DNA from: a virus
IMG/VR virus record: IMGVR_UViG_3300025889_000593
Location: 1 to 31,041 of that record
Reading direction: 5' to 3' (one strand)
Length of the DNA: 31,041 bases
Shown: positions 8,836 to 18,085 of the stretch, in pieces
Layout of the letters: the number at the start of each line of letters is the position of its first letter
Numbering within the stretch: position 1 is the stretch's first letter
Program-made: the position numbers and the translations under genes
Notes under the pieces: model-generated
Database searches by the model: none
What the model was told of the DNA's origin: nothing
What the model saw: the letters and a program-made list of their open reading frames with translations, nothing else

Positions 8836-8863
8836 GGGTGGTATTTCGCCACCCTTTTTTTTT
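8835..8863 (+). terminator. Rho-independent terminator after the insulated gene
   Basis: A 7- to 8-bp stem (AGGGTGG at 8835-8841 with CCACCCT at 8849-8855, plus a T-G wobble) has a loop of about five bases and runs into nine T residues at 8855-8863. The ATG of the next gene is only 13 bases beyond the T-tract. Confidence 0.93.
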
Positions 8864-8875
8864 AAAAATATTAAA

Positions 8876-9937
8876 ATGGCAATAAACGTAAACACTGTAT
8901 ATACAACTGTACTAAGTATTTTAAATAAAGAGCAAAGAGGATATATAACGCCTGATGAGTTCAATAAGCTAGGCACTCAAGTACAATTAGAAATCTTTGA
9001 AAAGTTTTTTGAAGATTATAACCAGTACATACGTATGCCAAAAACAGATGTAGAGTTTGCATCAAGAATGGATCATATACGTGAAGAATTTCAAGTATTT
9101 GAAAAAAGTGAGTCAGCTTATAATCCTGCTGCTCAAACAAATAATATTTATACTCAACCTCAAGATCTACATAGATTTGGTTCAGTAAATTACAATAAAG
9201 GAATAAACTCTCCTGAAATAGAAATAGTAAGTGCTAGAGAATACACACAGCAAATACTTTCTCCTTTGACACAACCGTCGTCAAATTTTCCTATAGCTAA
9301 ATACAAAGAAGATAAGATTACTGTATATCCTACAGTTACCAACGCTTATGCTACAACTGATGTAACTTTTAATTATATTAAAAAACCATCAGACGTGAGA
9401 TGGGGTTATACTATTGGAAGTTTAGGACAATATATTTATGATTCTAGAGTTTATGATGCTACTGCTGTAGCTTTAGGTAGTTTAACTTCTTCTACAAATT
9501 TTGGCGGGTTTGAAGCTAGCTCTGGAACATATCCGTTAGTTCAAGGAGCGCTTGGAACTAATTTTACTACTAGTGGGTCAGGTACAGGTTTAGAAATTTC
9601 AGTTAATATTATAGGCACTAACCCTGTTGTTTTATCAAGTGCTACTGCTTCTATTACTGTAACTGCTTCTGGAAATGGGTATGCTGTAAACGATACTATA
9701 ACAATACCCTCTACAGCTATTACTGGGCTAACAGGTCCTATTGTTATAACTTTAACTGCTGCTAATTTAATGGGAGCAACAGGTCAAGGTTCTATAGACT
9801 TCGAGTTAAGCAGCGCTCAACAAACAGAATCAGTTTTAAATATTTTAATGTACTCTGGTATAATAATAAGAGAAACTCAAATAAGTCAAATGGCTGCTAG
9901 TATGGCAAAACAAGAAGAAGACAATTCAAAAAGATAA
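8876..9937 (+). CDS. Ring/adaptor protein of the neck (tail-tubular A-like), with an inserted beta domain
   Basis: The 353-residue product begins with a helical N-terminus containing ILNKEQRGYITPDEFNKL, then a region with QPQDLHRFGSVNY. It ends with a helical tail (FELSSAQQTESVLNIL onward). I recall this N- and C-terminal framework from ring or head-tail adaptor proteins of crAss-like and marine podoviruses. Between about residues 188 and 303 lies a serine/threonine/glycine-rich segment of alternating hydrophobics that contains GNGYAVNDTITI. It looks like a beta-sandwich inserted between strands that would otherwise be adjacent. The protein should sit below the portal and join head to tail. 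The next gene starts six bases after the stop and encodes a second ring-type protein. Confidence 0.72.
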   Translation: MAINVNTVYTTVLSILNKEQRGYITPDEFNKLGTQVQLEIFEKFFEDYNQYIRMPKTDVEFASRMDHIREEFQVFEKSESAYNPAAQTNNIYTQPQDLHRFGSVNYNKGINSPEIEIVSAREYTQQILSPLTQPSSNFPIAKYKEDKITVYPTVTNAYATTDVTFNYIKKPSDVRWGYTIGSLGQYIYDSRVYDATAVALGSLTSSTNFGGFEASSGTYPLVQGALGTNFTTSGSGTGLEISVNIIGTNPVVLSSATASITVTASGNGYAVNDTITIPSTAITGLTGPIVITLTAANLMGATGQGSIDFELSSAQQTESVLNILMYSGIIIRETQISQMAASMAKQEEDNSKR

Positions 9938-9943
9938 TAAAAA

Positions 9944-11098
9944 ATGGGATTAATAAAAGAAACAAATGCTCAGTACTATTCTGGAGAAGACTTCGTAACC
10001 TCTACAGGTCAAACAACTATTACTTCCCCTTTTAACGTGCCTTTAAACGATGCTGGTGGAGGTAATCCTGCTTCTATAGCTAATTACGTAGTAGCCGTTA
10101 ATAGTGCTTTAAATCCTAATACTTACACTGATTTAACTATTGGAACATATAGTGTATTTCAAAATACAATAACTATACCTGCTCAAGCTGTTGGCTTAAT
10201 AATTAGAGTTAGATTAATACAACAAAGCATATGGGACAATTATAATAGCTATGCATATTTAAGTCTTAAAGATGTAGTAAACAATTTCATGGTAGGTTAT
10301 GTTGGGTTAGATAAGGTAATACCTAGAGTAAAAAGATCTGACGTTATATTCCACGCGAAAAGAGGTTTACAAGAATTTAGTTATGATACGTTAAAATCTG
10401 TTAATCAATTAGAACTATCTATACCTCCTAGCTTATCTTTAGCTATACCTCAAGACTATGTTAATTATGTTCAGTTGTCATGGGTTGATACTTCTGGAGT
10501 TAAGCATATAATATATCCTACTAGATTAACAAGTAATCCTACACCTTTATTACAAGATAGCGAAGGCGTTCCAGTTCAAGGTAATTGGGGTGAAAATCTT
10601 GAGCCAGTTCAATCTGAAACAGATATTAGATGGGCTTCTAATAACAATTTAAACATTACAGGTCAAATAACCAATAGTCAAATAACTAATTATGCTAATG
10701 TTTATAACTGGTCATGGTGGAAGACAGCTTATGGGCAGAGATATGGTTTGGAACCTGAGACCTCTCAAAAAAATGGATGGTTTACTATAAATGAAAGAGA
10801 AGGGAAATTTAGTTTTTCAAGTGATTTAGCTAATCAAATAATAATACTAGAATATGTTTCTGATGGATTAGCTTATGATATGGACAGCAAGATACCTAAG
10901 ATGGCAGAAGAAGCTTTGTACATGCACATAGCTTATTCAATACTAGCTGGTAGAGCTAATGTTCAAGAATATATAGTACAAAGATTTAAAAAAGACAGAC
11001 GTGCTCAACTTAGAAATGCTAAAATAAGATTAAATAACATTAAAATAGAAGAGTTTACACAAGTGATGAGAGGTAAATCTAAATGGATTAAACATTAA
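9944..11098 (+). CDS. Second ring/tail-tubular protein, with an N-terminal beta domain
   Basis: The 384-residue protein has two parts. Residues 1 to about 100 are strand-rich and end near SIWDNYNSYAYLSL. The rest has the sequence I associate with conserved neck/ring proteins of crAss-like and marine podoviruses: VIPRVKRSDVIFHAKRGLQ near residue 125 and a helical, basic C-terminus with QRFKKDRRAQLRNAKIRL. The C-terminal helices probably pack within a 12-fold ring beneath the first adaptor. The first 100 residues may be a surface-exposed decoration. Tight spacing on both sides (6 and 4 bases) places it in the tail operon. The role is inferred from position and resemblance, with no catalytic motif. 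Confidence 0.72.
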   Translation: MGLIKETNAQYYSGEDFVTSTGQTTITSPFNVPLNDAGGGNPASIANYVVAVNSALNPNTYTDLTIGTYSVFQNTITIPAQAVGLIIRVRLIQQSIWDNYNSYAYLSLKDVVNNFMVGYVGLDKVIPRVKRSDVIFHAKRGLQEFSYDTLKSVNQLELSIPPSLSLAIPQDYVNYVQLSWVDTSGVKHIIYPTRLTSNPTPLLQDSEGVPVQGNWGENLEPVQSETDIRWASNNNLNITGQITNSQITNYANVYNWSWWKTAYGQRYGLEPETSQKNGWFTINEREGKFSFSSDLANQIIILEYVSDGLAYDMDSKIPKMAEEALYMHIAYSILAGRANVQEYIVQRFKKDRRAQLRNAKIRLNNIKIEEFTQVMRGKSKWIKH

Positions 11099-11102
11099 TA
11101 AT

Positions 11103-14100
11103 ATGGGTAACGTACAAAACACTTTCATCAAATCTAAGATGAACAAAGACTTAGATGATAGATTGTTAAGTAAAGGTGAATATAGAAATGCTGAAAATGT
11201 TAGTGTTAGCCGATCTGAATCAGCTGACGTAGGTGCTTTAGAAAATGTTTTAGGAAATTTAAACATAAATACATTTACTAGTGAACCTGGTGTAGTAGCT
11301 ATTGGTAGCTACATGGATGAGTCTACCGATATGATATATGTTTTTCTTACAAATTATTCTGACACATCTAATGACTCTTTATCTAATACAGCTCCTAAAT
11401 CAGCGTATTGTAGTATATGCATGTACAATGTTAACTCTAGTACATCACAAACATTAGTTAAAGGAAGTTTCTTAAATTTTTCTACTACACATAGCATGTA
11501 TGGTATAAACGTTATAGAACAACTATTATTTTGGACTGATAATAGAAATCAACCTAGAAAAATAAATGTTAATTTAGCTTCTAGCGCTGATGCTACATCA
11601 CCATACCCTCATTATTACAATGAAGAACAAATATCTTTAGCAAAGTATTATCCCTATAATGTTCCTACTTTATGGGATAAGATTGACAATATTACTTGCT
11701 CCTCAACTGCTGGTGGCGTAGTTACATTATCTGTCGCGAGTTCTGTCATAAAAGAAGGTATGTATATTAAGTTGAGTGGCAATAATTCCGCTGGAGATCC
11801 TCAGTCACAAAATATACGTGTAAGTGAAGTATTAGGATCACTACCTACAACGGATTTGATTGTTCAATCTACAGTTGCAGCTGATTTAATTTGGAGTAGT
11901 CAAGACGTAACTATTTACTATCCTACTAGCAAAAATAAAGCTACAGAATTTCTAGCTCCATCTACCTATGGAATGCTAACCAATAATGTTAGTTCAGGAA
12001 CAACTGGTCCATTAAACATTACGCTACCCGTGTCTTCAGCTGGATTAGCTAATATTGAACCAAAAGTTGGGTGGAATATAATATCAGATACACTACAAGA
12101 GGATACAAAGATTCAATCTATTGATCCTTCATCCGTTTTTCCTAATTTAATAATAACACTATCAAAAGCGTCAGTAAATAATTCTGTTGGTAGAGATCAG
12201 TATTTATTTGCTTCTCCAAATCCTAACTATGATTCCGAATGGGCAGGTGATGAAGATTTTTTGTCAGATAAGTTTGTTAGATTTGCTTATAGATATAAAT
12301 TTGAAGATGGAGAATATTCTTTAATATCACCTTATACTCAACCTGCTTTTATACCTAAGCAAGATGGATATATAACTTCTTTACCTGGTAATTTTGAAAA
12401 TGTACTAACTGCTTCACCAATTGGTAGTTTACAAAGATTGAGTCTATTATTGTCTCAAGAAGAACAAATTGGTAATTCTACTATTATAGATTTTTTTGAA
12501 AACAAAGTACAAAATGTATCTTTAAATATAGAAACACCTTATGCTGTAAACACTTTAGCTAATGCTTTAAAAGTTTCTGATATTGAGATTTTATATAAAG
12601 AATCTGATGCTTTAGCTGTAAAAGTTTTAGATACTATTCCAGTAACTGATCTATCTATTACTAGTAATTCTACGACTAACTACTTATACAACTACGAGTC
12701 TAGAAAACCTATAAAAACATTAACAGAAGCTGACACAGTTAGAGTTTATGATAAAATACCAGTACGTTCTAAAACACAATCAGTAACTGGAAATAGAGTC
12801 GTATTAGGAAACTTTAGAGATAAACACTCTTCTCCTAGTACTTTAGATTTTTATGTAGGTGTATCTCCTAAGCTACAACCTTTTGAATCTAATACAAGTT
12901 ATTCGTCTGTAGCATATCCTAACCATACACTAAAGCAAAACAGATCTTATCAAATAGGTATAGTTTTACAAGACAAATACGGAAGATCATCCGATGTTAT
13001 ATTGTCCTCTGCAACTGATGAAAGAGTTGAATTTCCAGCTAGCTCAAATCAATACTATGGAGGTTCTACCGTGTATGCTCCATATAAAAGTATATATTCT
13101 AATCCTGCGTGGAGTGATAATGACTTATGGAATTGGTTTGGTGATAGTTTAAAAGTTTTAATTCAAAACCCTATACCAAGTGTAATATCTAATGTTCCTG
13201 GATATCCTGGATTATATAAAAGTGGTGAAATAGACTCAGTAGCGAGTAATCCAACTGGACCACCGGTATTAGATGAGTTTATATTAGCTGGTGATTGGGA
13301 CTCTGATATAGAAGTAGGTGATATAGTTGAAGGAATAGATAGCTCTTCAGACGCGTTTTCTGTAAGTATAATAGCAATAGATATACCTAATAAAACTATT
13401 ACGTTATCTGAAGATGTAACAATAAGCGCTTCTACTTCTATAAAAATATACGGTAGATCAAATGAGACAGGATATTACTCTTATAAAGTAGTAGTTAAAC
13501 AAACTTCACAAGATTATTACAATGTTTATTGTCCAGCTCCTTTAGCTGGATCACCTAACATAGAAACAGATCAAACAGAAAAAACTATTATTACATTACT
13601 AGCTGACAACATAAATAAAGTTCCTGCAGACTTAGCTAAAGTATCTCCAGTTCAAACACAGTTTAGAACCAGCGATGAGGTTCTTTTTCCACGAATAGCT
13701 GGTTTAAAAGATAATAATTTTAGTCGTCAATACTATTTAGGCACTAAGTTCTTCCCTGTTAATACTATAGGTAAAATGACTGATGTTGGTATTGAGATAG
13801 ATATAAATGCGCCTGCATCTACACCTGGTATATATACTCCTAATAGTAATCCTTCATTAGGTATTTTAAATACTACTGGAACTACTTACGGCAATTTATA
13901 TGGAAGTAATATTTGGGGACATAGTTTATTTGGGTCATTTACGCCGTCTCCAGGACCAACATTTTATTATTACTTGTCTGATCCAAGACCAGTGTGGGAA
14001 GTACAAACTAGTTCTGGAACTATAGAAAATGATTCTCCTGTAGATTGGAGTGCAGTGCAAGATACGTTTCCTATTACTGGTGTAGGTTTTGGCATGACAG

Positions 14101-15131
14101 TTCAAGTTTTATCTAATAGTACAGCTGAGGATAGAGATGATTTAGACGAACTTACAATAAGAGTAGTAAACGGTGGGAGTGGATATTTACCAGGAGACAA
14201 AATTAAAATAGCTAAACAACCAAATACAGTTGGTTCTTTTGGATGTTCATGGTCAGAACCTTTTATTATAACAATAGCTCCAGACGATATAAATATACCA
14301 CAAGAAGGAAGACCTTTAGGCGTATTAGAGGTTAAGCCAAAAGAGTCAGCTTTAGATATATATTGGGAGACTTCTACAATGGGATTAATATCTACTTTAA
14401 ATAAAGATATTCAAGAAGCAAACGCTCCTTATCAACCTACAGATTTAGACTTTGTAGCTTTAGGTCCAAAAGGAGGTATATTTAAATATGAAGAAAACGA
14501 TGTTGTTAATACTACTATTTCTCAGTTCAAAATTAATAGACAAGATGGAACTCAATTAGTTTCTGCCACTGCTAGCTTAACTAGAGTTTTAGATGGTAAT
14601 GGAACCAATGTAACTAATAATTTTGCCTTAAATACTGGTGGAGGTGGGACTTTTTCTTTATCTAACAGTGTACCTAATTACTTTAAGCAAGATCTTCCTT
14701 CTAATTCTTATAGTTTTACAATAGATGTAGTTAATACTGTTTCCGGATTACCTTATAGTAATACTTTTTTAATAGATGGTTCTTTAACAAACATTACCCC
14801 ATCTTTTACGGTTTGTCCAGCACCTGTTACTTCAACAACCGATAATAATTATGTATTCACTCTTAAAGCTGTAAATGGAGCAGCTGGTGATCAAGCTTCT
14901 AAACAATTGCAATGGAGTCAAAGTGACACAAATAATAATTGGATATTCTTAGATCCTATATCCGGAGCTGAGGCTAGTACTGGTTTATTTAATCAACAAA
15001 GAATACAATTAAACAACGTAGCAGATGGCACATATGTTAATAGTATAACTGTAACCGACGCTAGTGGTAATGGTTTAGTTAGTGCTTCTTGTGATTTAAC
15101 TATAACAGTTCAAACTACATTTGCTAGTTAA
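11103..15131 (+). CDS. Large tail hub/stabilisation-type protein
   Basis: This 1,342-residue protein starts with a very characteristic N-terminus, including MNKDLDDRLLSKGEYRNAEN and then VGALENVLGN. I recall this signature from tail stabilisation (P22 gp10-like) or muzzle proteins of crAss-like and marine podoviruses. The body is strand-rich, with many S, T, N, P and Y residues and little charge, as in tail-tip or hub proteins. Near residue 1025 it contains GGSGYLPGDKIKI, a motif shared with the inserted domain of the first ring protein. The last 200 residues look like one or more Ig-like domains ending in VTDASGNG and TITVQTTFAS. It probably forms the tube below the rings. The exact structural role is inferred. 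Confidence 0.68.
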   Translation: MGNVQNTFIKSKMNKDLDDRLLSKGEYRNAENVSVSRSESADVGALENVLGNLNINTFTSEPGVVAIGSYMDESTDMIYVFLTNYSDTSNDSLSNTAPKSAYCSICMYNVNSSTSQTLVKGSFLNFSTTHSMYGINVIEQLLFWTDNRNQPRKINVNLASSADATSPYPHYYNEEQISLAKYYPYNVPTLWDKIDNITCSSTAGGVVTLSVASSVIKEGMYIKLSGNNSAGDPQSQNIRVSEVLGSLPTTDLIVQSTVAADLIWSSQDVTIYYPTSKNKATEFLAPSTYGMLTNNVSSGTTGPLNITLPVSSAGLANIEPKVGWNIISDTLQEDTKIQSIDPSSVFPNLIITLSKASVNNSVGRDQYLFASPNPNYDSEWAGDEDFLSDKFVRFAYRYKFEDGEYSLISPYTQPAFIPKQDGYITSLPGNFENVLTASPIGSLQRLSLLLSQEEQIGNSTIIDFFENKVQNVSLNIETPYAVNTLANALKVSDIEILYKESDALAVKVLDTIPVTDLSITSNSTTNYLYNYESRKPIKTLTEADTVRVYDKIPVRSKTQSVTGNRVVLGNFRDKHSSPSTLDFYVGVSPKLQPFESNTSYSSVAYPNHTLKQNRSYQIGIVLQDKYGRSSDVILSSATDERVEFPASSNQYYGGSTVYAPYKSIYSNPAWSDNDLWNWFGDSLKVLIQNPIPSVISNVPGYPGLYKSGEIDSVASNPTGPPVLDEFILAGDWDSDIEVGDIVEGIDSSSDAFSVSIIAIDIPNKTITLSEDVTISASTSIKIYGRSNETGYYSYKVVVKQTSQDYYNVYCPAPLAGSPNIETDQTEKTIITLLADNINKVPADLAKVSPVQTQFRTSDEVLFPRIAGLKDNNFSRQYYLGTKFFPVNTIGKMTDVGIEIDINAPASTPGIYTPNSNPSLGILNTTGTTYGNLYGSNIWGHSLFGSFTPSPGPTFYYYLSDPRPVWEVQTSSGTIENDSPVDWSAVQDTFPITGVGFGMTVQVLSNSTAEDRDDLDELTIRVVNGGSGYLPGDKIKIAKQPNTVGSFGCSWSEPFIITIAPDDINIPQEGRPLGVLEVKPKESALDIYWETSTMGLISTLNKDIQEANAPYQPTDLDFVALGPKGGIFKYEENDVVNTTISQFKINRQDGTQLVSATASLTRVLDGNGTNVTNNFALNTGGGGTFSLSNSVPNYFKQDLPSNSYSFTIDVVNTVSGLPYSNTFLIDGSLTNITPSFTVCPAPVTSTTDNNYVFTLKAVNGAAGDQASKQLQWSQSDTNNNWIFLDPISGAEASTGLFNQQRIQLNNVADGTYVNSITVTDASGNGLVSASCDLTITVQTTFAS

Positions 15132-15143
15132 ATATGTATAAAT

Positions 15144-15161
15144 ACAAGTGATTATAAATTA
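15144..15161 (+). repeat. 18-bp repeat, copy 2 (acaagtgattataaatta)
   Basis: An exact second copy of the word at 8818-8835. Here it fills the 3' part of a 29-base spacer, and its last A is the first base of the start codon at 15161. No other full copy was noticed in the window by eye. Confidence 0.6.
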
Positions 15162-16882
15162 TGGCAATATTATTAGAAGTAGATTATTTTAATTCTTACT
15201 GGGTAAAGAAACTTACAGGCAATGGAGTAGCATACGCTGGCTCTAACAAACCTGTTGATCTTCCAGATGTAATGGCTATAAATCCAGGTGTAGCATATCC
15301 TGGTATAACTAAGTCATCTGAAAAGAATTTTTACATAGAAGAAGGAAGAATAAAGGGAGGTTACAATAACTTAGCCACAGATTATGGTGTTAAAGCTTAT
15401 TTAAACGAGCCAGAACCTATACAACAACATAGGTTTAATTCTTTAATATATTCCGGTGTATATAATTCTAGAACAGGAGTTAATAATACTAATGTGTTTT
15501 CAGTGGCTGATGATTTGATAAGATCAGCGGATCCTGTTAATGGACCTATTCAAAAGACATATGCTGAAGACACTAACTTAATAGTACTTCAAAGAGATAA
15601 ATGTAGTAGAGCATTAATAGATAAAGATACTATATACACAACTGAAGGTGGTACTCAAACTCAAGCCGCTAATAAAGTAATAGGACAAATAGTTCCTTAC
15701 ACTGGAGAGTACGGTATTAGCAATAATCCAGAATCTTTTGCTGTATATGGTTATAGAAAGTATTTTACTGATAAAGACCGTAATGCTGTAATGAGGTTGT
15801 CTAATGATGGTTTAACCGAAATTAGTGCGTATGGTATGACTGATTACTTTAGAGATGAGTTTGCTACGATAAGTGATGTAGGTATAGATTATAATGTAGA
15901 CGCTAGCTTATCTGCAAATTCTTCAAGTACTAACACTACTTTTAAAATCGAAACTTCTACTTTAACTGGAGTAATAACTCCTGGAATGTCATGTTCTTAT
16001 AGTGTTAATAATGGAAGTACTTGGGTTAATACAGGTGGTTTTGTAGTAAAAACATTAATAGACGGAACGGATACAATAGTTTATTTGTCAGAATTATTTG
16101 TGACAATAAGTGTTCCAACACCTCCAACTACAAACAATAACTTAATAAGATTTTATTATTCTACAACAGGTAAAATGATAGGCGGATGGGATATACATAA
16201 TAAAAACTATGTATTGTCTATGCAAACAAATCCTTCATCTATAAGTACTTCAGTTGATACATATAATACTTTGTGTTTTGACGAGCAAATAAACGGCTGG
16301 GTAAGCTTTTACACTTATAAACCTACTCTAATGGGTAGTTTAAGAAATAAGTTTTATTCTTTAGATAACTCTCAGTTGTATCAACATTACGACGATACTG
16401 TTCAAAATAATAGAGGATTGTTTTATGGAGTTAGAAACCCATCTAATGTAACTTTTGTTTTTAATCCAAACCCTTCTAATGTTAAAGTATTTAAGACAAT
16501 ATCTTATGAAGGAAGTAATGGATGGGAAGTTAATTCGTTTGTGTCTGGACTGGAACAACCAAACCCAAGCACTAGTAATCCAGGCTCTTATATATCTAAT
16601 CAGGATACTTCTAACAAAGTATATAGCTACGAAGAAGGTTTATATACTGACTCAGTAACTGGACAGCCTCAGCGCGCAGGATTTGACAGGAAAGAAAACA
16701 GATATGTTGCTAACTTAGTTTCTAGTTCTATAGCTAGAGCAGGTGAAGTAAGATTTGGATCTGACATGACGGGTATAAAAGGATATTTTGCTACAGTGAC
16801 TATTGAAACAGATAACAGTACTCAATTAGGTGGAGCTAAAGAACTATGGGCAGTTTCATCAGACTTTGCTCAATCATCATAA
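15161..16882 (+). CDS. Tail stabilisation/muzzle-like protein
   Basis: The 573-residue product is strand-rich and uncharged like its upstream neighbour. It carries phrases I recall from phage stabilisation or muzzle proteins: GEYGISNNPESFAVYGYRKY near residue 190, then GGWDIHNKNYVLSM near 345, VNGWVSF-like INGWVSFYTYKP near 380, and FVFNPNPSNVKVFKTI near 432. Regularly spaced tyrosine- and tryptophan-rich strands suggest a beta-propeller-like hub with blades of 40-60 residues. It probably works with the preceding 1,342-residue protein in the distal tail. In other phages one long polypeptide may combine both regions. The 18-bp repeat lies in its leader, which may give it separate expression. 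Confidence 0.68.
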   Translation: MAILLEVDYFNSYWVKKLTGNGVAYAGSNKPVDLPDVMAINPGVAYPGITKSSEKNFYIEEGRIKGGYNNLATDYGVKAYLNEPEPIQQHRFNSLIYSGVYNSRTGVNNTNVFSVADDLIRSADPVNGPIQKTYAEDTNLIVLQRDKCSRALIDKDTIYTTEGGTQTQAANKVIGQIVPYTGEYGISNNPESFAVYGYRKYFTDKDRNAVMRLSNDGLTEISAYGMTDYFRDEFATISDVGIDYNVDASLSANSSSTNTTFKIETSTLTGVITPGMSCSYSVNNGSTWVNTGGFVVKTLIDGTDTIVYLSELFVTISVPTPPTTNNNLIRFYYSTTGKMIGGWDIHNKNYVLSMQTNPSSISTSVDTYNTLCFDEQINGWVSFYTYKPTLMGSLRNKFYSLDNSQLYQHYDDTVQNNRGLFYGVRNPSNVTFVFNPNPSNVKVFKTISYEGSNGWEVNSFVSGLEQPNPSTSNPGSYISNQDTSNKVYSYEEGLYTDSVTGQPQRAGFDRKENRYVANLVSSSIARAGEVRFGSDMTGIKGYFATVTIETDNSTQLGGAKELWAVSSDFAQSS

Positions 16883-16891
16883 TAAAATTAA

Positions 16892-17392
16892 ATGAAAAGT
16901 AAAACATCTAACGAATTAAAAAAAATTATTTCAGGAGCAGGTGTATTAAGTAAAAAAGACTTTAGAAGTAAAATGATAAAATTTCAAGATCAGTTTGCTA
17001 ATCATGAGTTTTCAGTAATAAGAAAGTCTTTTGCCGAAGGAGATGATTTAGATTCGTTTGAAGGCGGAAGTTTAGAGCATGAGTTCGGAGATGGCACATA
17101 TATTAGAAAAATAACAATGCCTAAAGGAACTATGCACCTGAGCGCTATTCATTTAGTTACTCATCCTTTTTTTGTAATGGAAGGAAAAGCAACAGTTATT
17201 TCTGATGAAGGTGTTTTTGAAATTGAAGCACCGTACCATGGTATGACAAAGCCTGGTACTCAAAGAATTTTGTATATAAAAGAAACTATGGTATGGATAA
17301 CAGTACATCCTACTAATAAGAAAGATGTAGAACAAGTGGTTGATGATGTAATAGCGAAAGACTATAATCACCCAAAATTAAAACTAAAATAA
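16892..17392 (+). CDS. Cupin-fold protein
   Basis: This 166-residue protein has a single cupin barrel from about residue 62 to 140. Candidate metal ligands are H82, H87, H91, E97 and H139 (GTMHLSAIHLVTH, MEGKA and VWITVHPT). A hairpin turn at PYHGMTKPGTQR joins the halves. The N-terminal 60 residues are charged and helical. Cupin proteins of this type occur beside tail genes in many phages. Whether they bind sugars, trimerise fibres or have an enzymatic function is not established to my knowledge. It lies 9 bases after the muzzle-like gene and 1 base before the next gene, so it belongs to the tail operon. The fold is fairly secure but the role is unknown. Confidence 0.72.
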   Translation: MKSKTSNELKKIISGAGVLSKKDFRSKMIKFQDQFANHEFSVIRKSFAEGDDLDSFEGGSLEHEFGDGTYIRKITMPKGTMHLSAIHLVTHPFFVMEGKATVISDEGVFEIEAPYHGMTKPGTQRILYIKETMVWITVHPTNKKDVEQVVDDVIAKDYNHPKLKLK

Positions 17393-17393
17393 T

Positions 17394-18050
17394 ATGGCAT
17401 TTGGTATAGGCGCAATCACAGCCGCTGTTATAGCAGCTCCAGCAGTTATAGGAGCAATAGACGCAGGCGTAAAAAAACATAAATCTAACAAAGAAGCTGA
17501 CGAAGCTGCTGATGCATTAGATCAAATAAACTCTTTAAAAGAAAGTAGACAAGACGTGATAGATAAATCTGATGACATCAGAGCTCTAAAAGCTCAAGTA
17601 AGTAATCCTTATGCTAATCTAACCGTTGCTACTCAAGCCGCTGAAATGCAAGCAGAGCAAACTGACATGGCGCTAGCAAATAGTTTAGACGCAATGATGA
17701 GTTCAGGTGCTTCTGCAGGTGGCGCAACTGCTTTAGCTAGAGCAGCAATGCAAAGTAAAAAAGGTATAGCAGCAAGTATAGAAGCTCAAGAGTCTGCTAA
17801 TATTATGAAAGCAGCAGAAGGTGAAGAAAAAGCAGCAGCTGAAAGAATGGCGTTGGAAAAAGGAGCTTTATCTGAAGAAGTCAATGTATATAATAGACAA
17901 GAGCAGAGAGATTTAGACGAGTTAGCTAGATTAGAAGAAAAAGAAGATTATCATACTATGAGAGGAGATAACTTAAGTGACGCATCTACAGAGGCTTTTA
18001 TGTCTGGTTTGTCAGGTAGTGCTCAAATTGCTGCAGATGCATATTTGTGA
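17394..18050 (+). CDS. Putative ejected internal virion protein with hydrophobic N-terminus
   Basis: The 218-residue product opens with a glycine/alanine/isoleucine-rich hydrophobic stretch (residues 2-25, including ITAAVIAAPAVIGAI). Long alanine/glutamate/glutamine helices follow, interrupted by a glycine/serine turn (SSGASAGGATAL near 105). The arrangement resembles the small ejection proteins of short-tailed phages (T7 gp14- or P22 gp7-like), in which a membrane-active segment helps build a trans-envelope channel. A near-identical phrase, LTVATQAAEMQAEQ, is familiar from marine podovirus contigs. Its place just before two further large internal proteins supports this. There is no signal-peptide cleavage site, so it is not an exported protein. 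The specific role is an inference. Confidence 0.6.
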   Translation: MAFGIGAITAAVIAAPAVIGAIDAGVKKHKSNKEADEAADALDQINSLKESRQDVIDKSDDIRALKAQVSNPYANLTVATQAAEMQAEQTDMALANSLDAMMSSGASAGGATALARAAMQSKKGIAASIEAQESANIMKAAEGEEKAAAERMALEKGALSEEVNVYNRQEQRDLDELARLEEKEDYHTMRGDNLSDASTEAFMSGLSGSAQIAADAYL

Positions 18051-18085
18051 GAAAATCAAACAAAAAATAAATAAATAAAAATAAG

